DNA from: Campylobacter concisus
GTDB taxonomy: Bacteria > Campylobacterota > Campylobacteria > Campylobacterales > Campylobacteraceae
NCBI RefSeq assembly: GCF_003048575.1
Contig: NZ_PIRZ01000004.1
Span: 62,001-126,000, forward strand
Length of the DNA stretch: 64,000 nucleotides
Reading direction: 5' to 3'
A program made the position numbers and the translations under genes. Numbering within the stretch: the stretch's first letter is position 1; each line of letters opens with the position of its first letter. The notes under the pieces were generated by a model, which saw only the letters and a program-made list of their open reading frames with translations, did not search any database and was not told the origin of the DNA. Positions 20,034 through 28,997 of this stretch are shown here, in pieces.

Positions 20034-21101
20034 TTATAAATTTATTGGCATTATCACTGTTGTTAGTTCCTTTGAACTTACAACAAATGCCAACGAGCTT
20101 TCATTAAATCCAAGCTCAAAATTTTCATCTTCGATACTAGTTAAGAAATCAAGCAAGTATCTATTTTTTATGCCTATAAAGAATTCATCTTCTAAGCCAG
20201 TTTGATAATCAATCATAGTTTTTGCTTCAGAGTTATCTTCTATAACACTTTCAAATGTTATATTGTCTTTTGAAAAAGTTATTTTCATTGTATCACTTAG
20301 CATTGAGATAGTTTTTATACCCTCTATCATCTTATCTCTACTTAGCTGAAGTCTTTTTCTTACCTCTTTTGGTATTACACGCTCGTAATCTGGGAATTTA
20401 CCATTTATAAGTTTTGTGAAAAATTCAAAATTTTGACTTTGAGCGATTAAGATATTTTCATCATAGTAAATTTCTATCTTGTCAAAAAATAGTTTTTGTA
20501 TTTCATTGATAGCTTTTTTAGGGATTATTAGTGAAAATTCTTTTTCAGTTGGTGTTTGAAATCTAAATACACTAAGCCTTCTTGTATCAGTACCAACGAT
20601 ATTTATAAAGTCTTTTTTAATATCAAGAAAAGCTCCGTTTAGTTCAAATTTTGGGTTATTACTATCAATACTTGGTAAAATTTTCTTTAAACTTCTTCCT
20701 AACATAACAGCATCAACATCAAATTTTGATTTGCCCTCAATCGTTGGAAATTCTGGAAAATCTTCAAATTTATACATTGGAAGTTTGTATTTTGAGTTTT
20801 TTTGTTTTATATAAAGATAGTTATTTACAGTTTCTAACATAACTTCTTCGTCTTTTAGACTTTTTATAATGTCAAGTAGTTTTTTACCATTTGCAGTTGC
20901 ATAACCTTGATCAACGATTTTTACATTACTTAGCTTATATGCTAGTCCTATCTCATGATCAGTTGCTTTTATATTTAAAACTCCATCTTTTGCTGAGATA
21001 TAAATATGAGAAGTTATAGCACTAAGATCTCTTTTTTCAAGATATGGATTTGTATTTGTTACTATGCTTTCAAGCATATTTTTGTTTATTAAAACTTTCA
21101 T
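20034..21101 (-). CDS. dnaN: DNA polymerase III beta sliding clamp
   Basis: 355 residues with the three-domain clamp layout: start MKVLINKNMLESIV, middle GTDTRRLSVFRF near residue 175, and a C-terminus ending in the conserved ..TTVIMPINL. It forms a dimeric ring that tethers polymerases, including the Y-family enzyme in this window. It lies between dnaA (154-base gap with DnaA boxes) and gyrB (15-base gap). Confidence 0.96.
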   Translation of the reverse strand: MKVLINKNMLESIVTNTNPYLEKRDLSAITSHIYISAKDGVLNIKATDHEIGLAYKLSNVKIVDQGYATANGKKLLDIIKSLKDEEVMLETVNNYLYIKQKNSKYKLPMYKFEDFPEFPTIEGKSKFDVDAVMLGRSLKKILPSIDSNNPKFELNGAFLDIKKDFINIVGTDTRRLSVFRFQTPTEKEFSLIIPKKAINEIQKLFFDKIEIYYDENILIAQSQNFEFFTKLINGKFPDYERVIPKEVRKRLQLSRDKMIEGIKTISMLSDTMKITFSKDNITFESVIEDNSEAKTMIDYQTGLEDEFFIGIKNRYLLDFLTSIEDENFELGFNESSLAFVVSSKELTTVIMPINL

Positions 21102-21160
21102 TAAAAACTTCCTTCTATTTTTAAATTTAATTTTTTTGTTTTAGTAGGTGATGTTAAAAA

Positions 21161-21238
21161 GTGAAAAGTACTTTTAAACATCGAAATACAGCTATTTAAA
21201 ATGTGAAAGATTATATTTTCTTTTTCACATTTATTCAC
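21161..21238. other. DnaA-box cluster in the dnaA-dnaN gap (candidate oriC part)
   Basis: Four copies of the TTCAC core used by campylobacterial DnaA: GTGAA at 21161-21165 and 21203-21207, TTCAC at 21224-21228 and 21234-21238. The last two are 10 bases apart (one helical turn). The flanks are runs of A and T suitable for unwinding. The whole non-coding gap is 21102-21255. Confidence 0.65.
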
Positions 21239-21255
21239 AAATTTCATATTGTATT

Positions 21256-22566
21256 TTATCCTTTTGTCAAAATTTTGTTTTTTAATTCAGTAACTTTTAG
21301 ACTAAAAATTTCATTAGTTTGTATTAGCTCATTTATCTTTTTAATATTATGACTAACGGCACTGTGATCTTTCATACCAAAATAGTTTGCGATTTGTGGC
21401 ATTGAGTTTGTTGTAAGCATCTTTGCAAGATATATGATGATTCGTCTTGCTTCTACGATATTTGTAACTCTTGATTTGCTTTTTATATCACTTTGTTTGA
21501 TATTTAGTTCTTTGCTAACTATTTCAACGATAGTATCGAAATTTATATTTTCACGTTTTTCTTTGATCAAATCTTTTAATATACTTTTTGCAAGATCAAG
21601 TGTGATCTCTTCTTTCATAAGAGTTTTAAATACGTTTAAATTTATGATAGCTCCCTCGATCTCACGGATATTATCTCCCATGTTTGTAGCTATGTAGTTT
21701 ATGACCTCTTTATTTAGATCGATTTTATCAAATTCACATTTTTTGATGATGATGGCTATTTTTGTATCAAGTTCAGGCGGCGTAATATCAGCCATAAAAG
21801 CCTTATCAAATCTTGAAATCATCCTATCTTCAAAGCCTTTTAGTGTCTTTGGAGGTCGATCTGAAGTCATAACTATTTGACCATTTTTTGCTAAAAGTTC
21901 ATTATATGTGTTGAAAAATTCCTCTTGGATTTTATCAGTTTTACCAAGAAACTGCACATCGTCTATTAGTAAAACATCGCAGTTTCTATATTTTTCACGA
22001 AATTTTGGCATTGAGTGGTTATTTATGTGACTGGTAAAATCTATCATAAATTGTTCGCTAGTTACGCAAATAACGGTTTTTCCTTTATTTAGGCAGTGAT
22101 TTCCGACTGACTGGAGTAAGTGAGTCTTGCCAAGTCCCGTCGTGCCATATATAAAAAGTGGATTATAAAGTACGCCAGGTTTTTCAGCGGCTGCTTTTGC
22201 GCTTAAAAATGCGTATTGATTTGACGCTCCACAGACAAAATTTTCAAATGTGTAGCTTGGATTTAAAATGCTGCTTTGTGTTTTTATCTGCTTAACATTT
22301 ATTTGATTTTGTTTTGATACCTTGCTACTTTTAGTAGATGAAATTTCTATATTTGGTTTTATGCCTGTTCTAACTTCATATAGATGAGCGATTTTATCAG
22401 CATATCTTGTATTTATAAATTTAGCCATCAACTCATTTGGTGCAGTAAATACGATAATATGATCGTCTGAAGCCTTTTCGTTAAATTTTAATTGTTTGAT
22501 ATAACTTTGGTATTCTTCAGGTGAAATTTGTGTTGAAAGATTTTCTAAAATTTCGTCTGCTATCAA
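21256..22566 (-). CDS. dnaA: Chromosomal replication initiator DnaA
   Basis: 436 residues. Domain I is the first 80 or so residues, followed by a short Lys/Ser/Gln linker. The AAA+ domain starts with YTFENFVCGASNQYA; Walker A is GTTGLGKTHLLQSVGN (about residues 141-156) and Walker B VLLIDDVQFLGK. The C-terminal DNA-binding domain carries the signature FGMKDHSAVSHNIKKI near residue 400. TTCAC-core boxes flank the gene on both sides, so it sits inside the probable origin. It is divergent from ruvC. Confidence 0.97.
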   Translation of the reverse strand: MIADEILENLSTQISPEEYQSYIKQLKFNEKASDDHIIVFTAPNELMAKFINTRYADKIAHLYEVRTGIKPNIEISSTKSSKVSKQNQINVKQIKTQSSILNPSYTFENFVCGASNQYAFLSAKAAAEKPGVLYNPLFIYGTTGLGKTHLLQSVGNHCLNKGKTVICVTSEQFMIDFTSHINNHSMPKFREKYRNCDVLLIDDVQFLGKTDKIQEEFFNTYNELLAKNGQIVMTSDRPPKTLKGFEDRMISRFDKAFMADITPPELDTKIAIIIKKCEFDKIDLNKEVINYIATNMGDNIREIEGAIINLNVFKTLMKEEITLDLAKSILKDLIKEKRENINFDTIVEIVSKELNIKQSDIKSKSRVTNIVEARRIIIYLAKMLTTNSMPQIANYFGMKDHSAVSHNIKKINELIQTNEIFSLKVTELKNKILTKG

Positions 22567-22650
22567 ATTTTTATGCCTTAAATTTCGAGAATTTTTATAG
22601 TGATACTATCTTAATTTTAATAAAACCTTTGTTAAACTCTGACAAACTTT

Positions 22651-22679
22651 TTCACATCGTGAAAAAGTCGTGAAAAAGT
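22651..22679. other. DnaA-box cluster upstream of dnaA (candidate oriC part)
   Basis: Three TTCAC cores within 24 bases: TTCAC at 22651-22655, GTGAA at 22659-22663 and 22670-22674. The last two belong to a perfect tandem 11-bp repeat TCGTGAAAAAG (22658-22668, 22669-22679), and the first two form an inverted pair CTTTTTCAC-AT-C-GTGAAAAAG. The cluster ends 15 bases before the ruvC start and may also autoregulate dnaA. Confidence 0.65.
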
Positions 22680-22694
22680 ATTGAAAAGATAGTG

Positions 22695-23168
22695 ATGAAA
22701 ATTTTAGGAATCGATCCAGGTACGAAGAATTGCGGTTACGCGATACTTGAAAAAAATAAATTTAAAACTACTCTTCTTGAAGCAGGACTCATAAAAATAA
22801 AACCAAACACACTTCAATATCAAATCACCGAGCTTTGCGAGGGGCTTGATCTCATCTTTAAAAATCATAAATTTGACGAGGTTGCGATCGAAGATATATT
22901 TTTTGCTTACAACCCAAAAACGGTTTTAAAGCTCGCTCAGTTTCGAGGAGCACTTAGCCTTAAAATTTTACAGCTTCATGGTGATTTTGCCGAGTATACG
23001 CCGCTTCAGGTAAAAAAAACTGTCACTGGCAAGGCCAAAGCTGATAAAGAGCAAGTGGCGTTTATGGTGAAGAAAATTTTAGGTATAAACAAAGAGATAA
23101 AACCACTTGATATCACCGATGCGATTGCGATCGCGCTAACTCATGCAAATAATTTAAGAATAAGCTAA
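22695..23168 (+). CDS. ruvC: Holliday junction resolvase RuvC
   Basis: 157 residues from the ATG at 22695. A GTG three bases earlier is possible, but [16 protein letters not shown] is the usual N-terminus. The catalytic acidic residues are seen in GIDPG (Asp), AIEDIFFA (Glu) and [14 protein letters not shown] (Asp pair). It resolves four-way junctions with RuvAB. It is divergent from dnaA; its upstream region is the DnaA-box cluster. The Shine-Dalgarno is weak. Confidence 0.95.
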   Translation: MKILGIDPGTKNCGYAILEKNKFKTTLLEAGLIKIKPNTLQYQITELCEGLDLIFKNHKFDEVAIEDIFFAYNPKTVLKLAQFRGALSLKILQLHGDFAEYTPLQVKKTVTGKAKADKEQVAFMVKKILGINKEIKPLDITDAIAIALTHANNLRIS

Positions 23169-23185
23169 ATTTTGATAGGAAAAAG

Positions 23186-23875
23186 ATGGCAATAGTAAAA
23201 GCATTATTAATCGGCGAGGTGAAAAATTATGGCTCGCAAAGTGCGACTGATAAGCTAAATTTACCTTGGAGCTCAGCTATATTTAAAGTATCTCAAAATG
23301 GTGAAATTTTTGCAAATGAACTTGGCTTTGTGGGCGATAGCGTCGCTGATACAAAGCACCATGGAGGCCCAGAAAAAGCTATATTTGCAAATTCGTTTAC
23401 AAATTACGCTGATTGGGAAAGTTTTTTAGGATTAAAAAATATGGCTTATGGTGCGATGGGAGAGAATTTATGCATTGATGGACTTGATGAGAGCTGCGTA
23501 TATGTGGGCGATATCCATAAGGTGGGCTCGCTTGTGCTTCAAGTCTCGCAGCCTAGAAAGCCATGCTTTAAGCTCTCAAGAAGATGGGGCAATGAAAATA
23601 TGGCTACTCATATCTTTGAAACCGGCTTAACTGGCTGGTACTACCGCGTCATCACACCAGGATCGTGCAAGGCAGGCGACGTGATAGAAGTTATAGAAAA
23701 AGATCCAGTTCATATGAGCATTTTAGAAGTAAATAGACTTTTTTGCGCTCCAAATAAAAATTTAAATTTACTAGAGAAATTTAACTCTCTCACCACTCTT
23801 CCAAAAAGTTGGTATAGTGACATGGAAAGACGTATTCAAGGTATTTATAGTACGGAATATATGAGAAATTTATAA
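23186..23875 (+). CDS. MOSC-domain protein (YiiM-like)
   Basis: 229 residues. MOSC features are present: DTKHHGGPEKAIFANS near residue 50, YGAMGENLCIDGLDE near residue 88, and the conserved cysteine in QPRKPCFKLSRRWG near residue 120, which in this family binds sulfur or the molybdenum cofactor. YiiM-type proteins reduce N-hydroxylated bases such as 6-hydroxylaminopurine with molybdopterin. 17 bases after ruvC with an AGGAAAAAG ribosome site. A hairpin terminator follows. Substrate in this organism is not known. Confidence 0.85.
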   Translation: MAIVKALLIGEVKNYGSQSATDKLNLPWSSAIFKVSQNGEIFANELGFVGDSVADTKHHGGPEKAIFANSFTNYADWESFLGLKNMAYGAMGENLCIDGLDESCVYVGDIHKVGSLVLQVSQPRKPCFKLSRRWGNENMATHIFETGLTGWYYRVITPGSCKAGDVIEVIEKDPVHMSILEVNRLFCAPNKNLNLLEKFNSLTTLPKSWYSDMERRIQGIYSTEYMRNL

Positions 23876-23928
23876 TAGTAAGTAAAATTTTTATTATTTT
23901 AATACCCACAAATACTCAAATATTATTA

Positions 23929-23952
23929 GGCTCGTGTAAATTTACATGGGCC
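23929..23952 (+). terminator. Terminator after the MOSC gene
   Basis: GGCTCGTGTAAA and TTTACATGGGCC pair (with G-U wobbles) and are followed by TTTAAAATTTT. It separates the ruvC-MOSC transcript from luxS, whose promoter must lie between here and 24009. Confidence 0.6.
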
Positions 23953-24008
23953 TTTAAAATTTTAAACATTTTTTTCGCTAGAATTACCAAAAATTTAAAG
24001 GAGAAGAT

Positions 24009-24524
24009 ATGCCATTACTTGATAGTTTTTGTGTAGATCATGTAAAAATGCAAGCCCCAGGAGTAAGACTAGCAAAAAGTATGAAAACGCCAAAGGGCGA
24101 TGATATCAGCGTTTTTGACTTGAGATTTTGCAAGCCAAATGAGGAAATTTTGCCAGAAAAAGGCACTCACACTTTAGAGCACCTATTTGCTGGTTTTATG
24201 AGAAACCACATAAATGGCAACGGCGTGGAGATCATAGATATTTCACCGATGGGTTGCAGGACTGGCTTTTATATGAGTGTGATCGGCACACCTAGCGAAG
24301 AAGCTGTAAAAAAGGCATGGCTAGCTTCGATGAAAGATATCTTAGAAGTCAAAGATCAAGATAAGATCCCAGAGCTAAATAAATTTCAATGTGGCACCTA
24401 CAAGATGCACTCACTTGAAGAGGCACACGCCATAGCAAACAAAATTTTAGCCCAAGGTTTAGTCATCATAAATAACGAAGAGATCAAGCTTAACGTTGAT
24501 TCTATGGGACTAAAAAAGCACTAA
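24009..24524 (+). CDS. luxS: S-ribosylhomocysteine lyase LuxS
   Basis: 171 residues, the usual length. The metal site is complete: HTLEH at residues 54-58 and Cys128 in [11 protein letters not shown]. The catalytic Cys83 is in [12 protein letters not shown]. It cleaves S-ribosylhomocysteine to homocysteine and DPD, the precursor of AI-2, as part of the activated methyl cycle. A strong AAAGGAGAAG ribosome site precedes the ATG. A DNA methyltransferase gene, a producer of S-adenosylhomocysteine, begins 1 base after its stop codon. Confidence 0.97.
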   Translation: MPLLDSFCVDHVKMQAPGVRLAKSMKTPKGDDISVFDLRFCKPNEEILPEKGTHTLEHLFAGFMRNHINGNGVEIIDISPMGCRTGFYMSVIGTPSEEAVKKAWLASMKDILEVKDQDKIPELNKFQCGTYKMHSLEEAHAIANKILAQGLVIINNEEIKLNVDSMGLKKH

Positions 24525-24525
24525 T

Positions 24526-25632
24526 TTGAAGCCAGTAAAACAAGAAAATCAAGCCTATCTAAAAGAGCAAATTTTAACCTATCTTGGTAACAAACGCTCT
24601 CTTTTAGGCTTTATAGATCTAGGCGTAAAATACGCAAAAGACGAGCTTAAAAAAGAAAAGCTTAGCTGCTGTGATCTCTTTAGTGGAAGTGGCGTGGTGG
24701 CTAGATTTTTAAAGCAAAATAGCGAATTTCTAGTCGCAAACGACTTGGAGCTTTACAGCTTCATCACAAACTCATGCTATTTGCAAAACGCCACAAACGA
24801 GCTAAAAAATGAGATAAATTTCTGGCAAAAAAAGCTTGAAAAAGAGATAAAAAATAACCTTTCTGAGGGCTTTATAACAAGGCTTTACGCCCCACAAGAT
24901 GATAAAAATATTACCGAGGGTGAGAGGGTTTTTTATACTAGAAAAAATGCCATTTTTATTGACACAGCAAGAAGGCTCATAGATGAGTTAGTGCCAGCTG
25001 AAATGAAAAATTTCTTCATAGCTCCACTTCTTTATAATGCAAGCGTACATGCAAATACAAGTGGAATTTTTAAAGGGTTTCATAAAAATAAAGAGGGTAT
25101 CGGTCAGTTTGGTGGACGAGGACAAAATGCCATCTCAAGGATCACTTCTGATATAAATTTGACTAAGCCTATCTTTTCAAATTTTAATGTACCATTTGAG
25201 GTCTATCAAAAGGACGCAAATTTGCTCGCAAAAGAGCTTGATGGGCTTGATCTAGTCTATCTTGATCCACCTTATAACCAGCACCCATACGGCTCAAACT
25301 ATTTCATGCTAAATCTCATCGCAAGCAACACTGAGCCAAGTAAAATTTCAAAAATTTCTGGTATCGCAAAGGACTGGAACAGATCAGTTTTTAATAAAAA
25401 GTCATCAGCAAGCGAGTCATTTTTCGAGTTGATAAAAAATTTAAAGGCGAAATTTATTCTAATTTCGTTTAACTCAGAAGGCTTTATCAACCAAGATGAA
25501 TTTGATAAAAATTTAAACAAAATGGGCAAGGTTCATCTTCTTCGTAAAAAATACAACGCATACCGTGGTAGCAGAAATTTAAAAGCTAGAAATATCTACG
25601 TAGACGAGCTACTTTACATTTTACAAAAGTAA
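24526..25632 (+). CDS. D12-class DNA adenine-N6 methyltransferase (orphan)
   Basis: 368 residues with TTG start. The SAM-binding start YLGNKRSLLGFI (residues 19-30) and DLFSGSGVVARF (50-61), then the catalytic DPPY at 247-250, are in the alpha (Dam-like) order. No restriction endonuclease gene is adjacent, so it is an orphan modification enzyme. The TTG is 1 base after the luxS stop with no ribosome site of its own, so it is probably translated by coupling. It could be the counterpart of the C. jejuni orphan methylase that marks DNA for natural transformation (CtsM, Cj0208), but I cannot prove this from sequence alone. The recognition site is unknown. Confidence 0.85.
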   Translation: MKPVKQENQAYLKEQILTYLGNKRSLLGFIDLGVKYAKDELKKEKLSCCDLFSGSGVVARFLKQNSEFLVANDLELYSFITNSCYLQNATNELKNEINFWQKKLEKEIKNNLSEGFITRLYAPQDDKNITEGERVFYTRKNAIFIDTARRLIDELVPAEMKNFFIAPLLYNASVHANTSGIFKGFHKNKEGIGQFGGRGQNAISRITSDINLTKPIFSNFNVPFEVYQKDANLLAKELDGLDLVYLDPPYNQHPYGSNYFMLNLIASNTEPSKISKISGIAKDWNRSVFNKKSSASESFFELIKNLKAKFILISFNSEGFINQDEFDKNLNKMGKVHLLRKKYNAYRGSRNLKARNIYVDELLYILQK

Positions 25633-25683
25633 ATTTACTGACATTTCATCACTTCTAAATCACAAACCACGCTAACGTAAATG

Positions 25684-26313
25684 TTAGTTTTGCTCATCAT
25701 CTGGCAAGCATTTTTCAAAGATAAATTTATGTTCTTCAGGTAAGACATCGTAGATGGCATTTGCTAAATTTCTTATCTCCCAAAGGGCTGATTTTGAGCT
25801 TCTTAGAGAGATGAAATTTTGCAAGCTTCTAGCATTTATGCTCCATGTAAGCTCAGTTTTATAGCACTCTGGCAAGCAGTATTTGACGATGTCAAGGCTT
25901 TTTGTGGTTGAGGCTAAAATTTCGCGCAAATTTTCAAGCGCTTTTATGCTTGCATTATCGACTAACTCGTCATTTGTTAGCACGATAAATTTAGCCGCAC
26001 GCTCAAACTGCCCTACTTCAAATTTTTCCTCTTTTTTTAGCTCTTTTAGTGTGTAGCGAGTTGATTTGACGCTTAGACTTGCTATGCGGTGGCGGGCTAG
26101 CTCTTGAAGTAGTGCGCGAGAGATGCCTTGGATGTAGAAGTTATAATATAGGTGCTCTAGCGTTGAAGCGTGTTTAAATTTATTGCCTACTCTATCTATT
26201 AGCTCAACATCTTTTTCTCCACCGTTGTCGCCTTTTTCAAAGCTTTGCCAGCATGTGCGGATCGCGTGAGAGCAGATATTTAGTGGAGTGTGATTTAGTA
26301 GTGTTACTTGCAT
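25684..26313 (-). CDS. thyX: Flavin-dependent thymidylate synthase ThyX
   Basis: 209 residues. The ThyX signature RHRX7SXR is present as RHRIASLSVKSTR near residues 79-91, and the C-terminal ITWSINARSLQNFISLR-like stretch (TWSINARSLQNFISLR) binds dUMP. It makes dTMP from dUMP with methylenetetrahydrofolate, NADPH and FAD, and replaces ThyA in Campylobacter. Alone between the convergent methylase gene and the hook gene; no partner genes. Confidence 0.95.
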   Translation of the reverse strand: MQVTLLNHTPLNICSHAIRTCWQSFEKGDNGGEKDVELIDRVGNKFKHASTLEHLYYNFYIQGISRALLQELARHRIASLSVKSTRYTLKELKKEEKFEVGQFERAAKFIVLTNDELVDNASIKALENLREILASTTKSLDIVKYCLPECYKTELTWSINARSLQNFISLRSSKSALWEIRNLANAIYDVLPEEHKFIFEKCLPDDEQN

Positions 26314-26390
26314 TTTTTCTCTTTTGTAAAATTTTTTAGCATTTTACAAAAAGAAGGCTGATTTTATTTGTAAATTTAAAGCATAAATTT

Positions 26391-26415
26391 CAAAGGGAGA
26401 CAAACGCTCCCTTTT
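26391..26415 (-). terminator. Terminator of the large hook gene
   Basis: AAAGGGAG (26392-26399) and CTCCCTTT (26407-26414) form an 8-bp stem with a 7-base loop just beyond the flgE stop on the minus strand, with T-runs on that strand. Confidence 0.75.
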
Positions 26416-26431
26416 GTAAAAGTATTAGTTA

Positions 26432-28876
26432 TTATTGTTTTAATTGAAGAAGTGTATTTAGCATCTCATCACTTGTTGTGATCGTTTTTGAGTTTGCTTG
26501 GAAACCTCTTTGAATAACGATAAGATCTGTTAGCGCACGGCTTAGATCGACGTTACTAGCTTCAAGTTTTGAAGCTGCGATCGTTCCCTTATCGCCTGTG
26601 CCAGCTGCACCGATAACTGCTTCACCTGAGTTTGCGGTTTGTGAAAATACGTTTCCGCCCTCACTTTGAAGACCTTCGTTATTTGTAAAGGTAGCAAGTG
26701 CTACTTTAGCTAGGCCAAAGCTTTGACCATTTGAAAATGAGCCTATTATCGTTCCGGTCTCATCTATTTTTATGCCGTTTAATGTGCCGCCTGTGTAGCC
26801 ATCTTGTGAGATTGACTCAGTTGATGAGTCTTTATCAAAGCTTGTTAAGCCGTTAAAGTCAGTTCCAAGACCAAAATTTAGACTAATGTTTTGGCCACTT
26901 TGTGAGCCGTTGTTAGCTGAAAATGTTATCGTTGCTGGGTGAAAACTTGCAAGTGAGCCATTTGCGTTAAATCTAGCTGTTCCAGTTATAACGTTATCTG
27001 GACCTTCACCTGTGTAGTTTATCTTAGCTGGCTCTGGTACTTGTATAACCATGCTCCACTCAGTTCCGCCATCTGTTGTAGTACCTGTCTTTGTCCATTT
27101 GATACTAACTGTGTGTTTTGAGCCAAGTGAGTCAAAAATTTCTGCCGTTGAGCCGTGGCTTGACATCATCATCTTTCCACTTGCTCTTAGAGCTTGGCCT
27201 GGGCTTAGTGCGCCATCAAGTGCTTTCATAATAGTTGTAAGTCTAACATTTTCATTTATAGCTGAGTTGTTTGTACCTTGAGCCGGCTTTGTAAGACCAG
27301 TTGTTGTCATATAAAGTGCATGATCTGCTACTTCATTTGATGGGTTTTCTAGTTGAAATTGACCTAGTTTATTTACAGTGATCTTTACGCCATCGTTTGT
27401 GTCATCGCCTGCAAGTGCTTGAAGTGCTGCGATACCAGCTGCGTGCTTTTGATCTGGAGTACCAGTAGCAGCGGCATATGCTGTATTATAAGCTGTTTGA
27501 TATGCAGTGTTAGTTATGGCTGCTCCACCAGTTCCAGGTGCTATTCTATGTGCTGCGGTTGCTAGTTTTGCCGCATCAAGTGCATCTGAGTTCGCGTTTA
27601 TTTGGCCATCGCCGTTGTAGTCAACGTGGTTTCTAGCATCTTCTTGCATAGCAGCACGAAGATCTTCTGTTGTTGTTACTTGTCTTGCGATTTTATCGTT
27701 ATTTGGATGAACAGCTGTTGTTTGAGAACTCGTATAGACATATTGATAAGCTGTGATGATATCTTTATCAGCTAAACCAGTAACCGTATTTCCGCCATTT
27801 ACTTTTAAATGGATATTTTTTGTCTCTTCAGTAGTGCCTGAGTTGTTTCTATTTATAAGTGTTAATTTATTGCCTTCTGAAATTTCAGCTCTAACGCCAG
27901 TTTTATTGTATTGAGCGTTGATCGCAGCTGCAACATCACTGATACTTGTTATTGTGTTAGCTTGAGATTTGATGTTTGTGCCATTGATTGTGATATCAAG
28001 TGTTGCTGCTGGGTTTATCTGTCCGATACTTTGTGGCAATCCACTTCCTACTGTAAATTTTTCGGTTTTAGCATTTGCATAGCTTACCCAGATACCTTGT
28101 CCATCTCTTAAAGCAAGGCCATTTCCAAGCTCATCAAATGTAACACCAAGATCGACACCACGCTCTGTTAAGCTTTGTTCTTTTCTTGAGTTCGTATAAA
28201 ACTCATCGTTATTTGTATCATTTTCGTTGTGGACTTCATTTGCATTTAAAATTCCGTCATTGTTATAGTCACGTCCGCCAGCAACAGAGTCTAGTGAATA
28301 AATAGGAGTGCTTCTTTGTCCTATGGTGTTGCCTGAGTCAAGGTTGCCTTTTATCTTTACTTCTGTTGTGGCTCTTGCTGGAGTAGTAAGACCCTCTTTT
28401 ATCACGATATTTTTTATAGGACCTGTTGAGTCAATAGTGCCAGTTTCTTCATCTCTTGTCCAGCCTTGAACGATATAACCACTATTGTTTACAAAATTTC
28501 CAGCTTTATCACGGACAAAGTCACCATTTCTTGTATAGTATCTTGTTGTTCCGCCATCTGGAGATACGACGAAGAAACCATTTCCTTGAAGTGCAAGGTC
28601 TGTTTGCTTATCAGTAGATGTTAGTGTACCTTGTGAGAAAATTCTTGTAGTTGAGTTTATAGTCGTTCCTAGACCTATTTGCATAGCATTTTGACCGCCT
28701 AGCTGACCTTGTGGAGCGGTAGCTACTCTTGGAGTTTGGCTTAGTATATCAGCAAAATTTGCACGGTTGTATTTATAACCATAAGTATTGACGTTTGCGA
28801 TATTATTGCCTTCTACGTCCATGGCTATCTGGTGGGCTTGTAGGCCTGAAACACCAGACCAAAGTGATCTCATCAT
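26432..28876 (-). CDS. flgE2: Major flagellar hook protein FlgE (large paralogue)
   Basis: 814 residues. The D0 N-terminus MRSLWSGVSGLQAHQIAMD with GNNIANVNTYGYK, and the C-terminus DLIVIQRGFQANSKTITTSDEM, are hook-type. The long middle (about residues 180-640) is the exposed, variable part typical of the very large Campylobacter hook proteins (Cj1729c is about 860 residues). Two Ca-binding-like loops are seen: DYNNDGILNANE (203-214) and DYNGDGQINANS (419-430), both with D-x-N-x-D-G spacing of EF-hands. A sigma-54 promoter lies just upstream and a terminator downstream, so the gene is transcribed alone. An AAGGA ribosome site supports the first of two ATGs. Confidence 0.92.
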   Translation of the reverse strand: MMRSLWSGVSGLQAHQIAMDVEGNNIANVNTYGYKYNRANFADILSQTPRVATAPQGQLGGQNAMQIGLGTTINSTTRIFSQGTLTSTDKQTDLALQGNGFFVVSPDGGTTRYYTRNGDFVRDKAGNFVNNSGYIVQGWTRDEETGTIDSTGPIKNIVIKEGLTTPARATTEVKIKGNLDSGNTIGQRSTPIYSLDSVAGGRDYNNDGILNANEVHNENDTNNDEFYTNSRKEQSLTERGVDLGVTFDELGNGLALRDGQGIWVSYANAKTEKFTVGSGLPQSIGQINPAATLDITINGTNIKSQANTITSISDVAAAINAQYNKTGVRAEISEGNKLTLINRNNSGTTEETKNIHLKVNGGNTVTGLADKDIITAYQYVYTSSQTTAVHPNNDKIARQVTTTEDLRAAMQEDARNHVDYNGDGQINANSDALDAAKLATAAHRIAPGTGGAAITNTAYQTAYNTAYAAATGTPDQKHAAGIAALQALAGDDTNDGVKITVNKLGQFQLENPSNEVADHALYMTTTGLTKPAQGTNNSAINENVRLTTIMKALDGALSPGQALRASGKMMMSSHGSTAEIFDSLGSKHTVSIKWTKTGTTTDGGTEWSMVIQVPEPAKINYTGEGPDNVITGTARFNANGSLASFHPATITFSANNGSQSGQNISLNFGLGTDFNGLTSFDKDSSTESISQDGYTGGTLNGIKIDETGTIIGSFSNGQSFGLAKVALATFTNNEGLQSEGGNVFSQTANSGEAVIGAAGTGDKGTIAASKLEASNVDLSRALTDLIVIQRGFQANSKTITTSDEMLNTLLQLKQ

Positions 28877-28916
28877 TGACTTATCCTTTTTGCATTTTAA
28901 ATTTTTATATTTTCAA

Positions 28917-28933
28917 AAGCAAAAGATGTTCCA
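28917..28933 (-). promoter_or_regulatory. Sigma-54 promoter of the large hook gene
   Basis: On the minus strand TGGAACATCTTTTGCTT has GG and GC 10 bases apart and matches the RpoN consensus closely. It is about 40 bases upstream of the hook-protein start codon. Confidence 0.88.
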
Positions 28934-28970
28934 AAAATTTATATTGATAAAAAGGAGAAAAATAAAAAAG

Positions 28971-28997
28971 AAATTTGGCGTTAATTACGCCAAATTT
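28971..28997 (-). terminator. Terminator of the antiporter gene
   Basis: AAATTTGGCG and CGCCAAATTT form a perfect 10-bp stem around TTAATTA, touching the stop codon of the antiporter gene. On the minus strand it ends in T-rich DNA. Confidence 0.8.
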
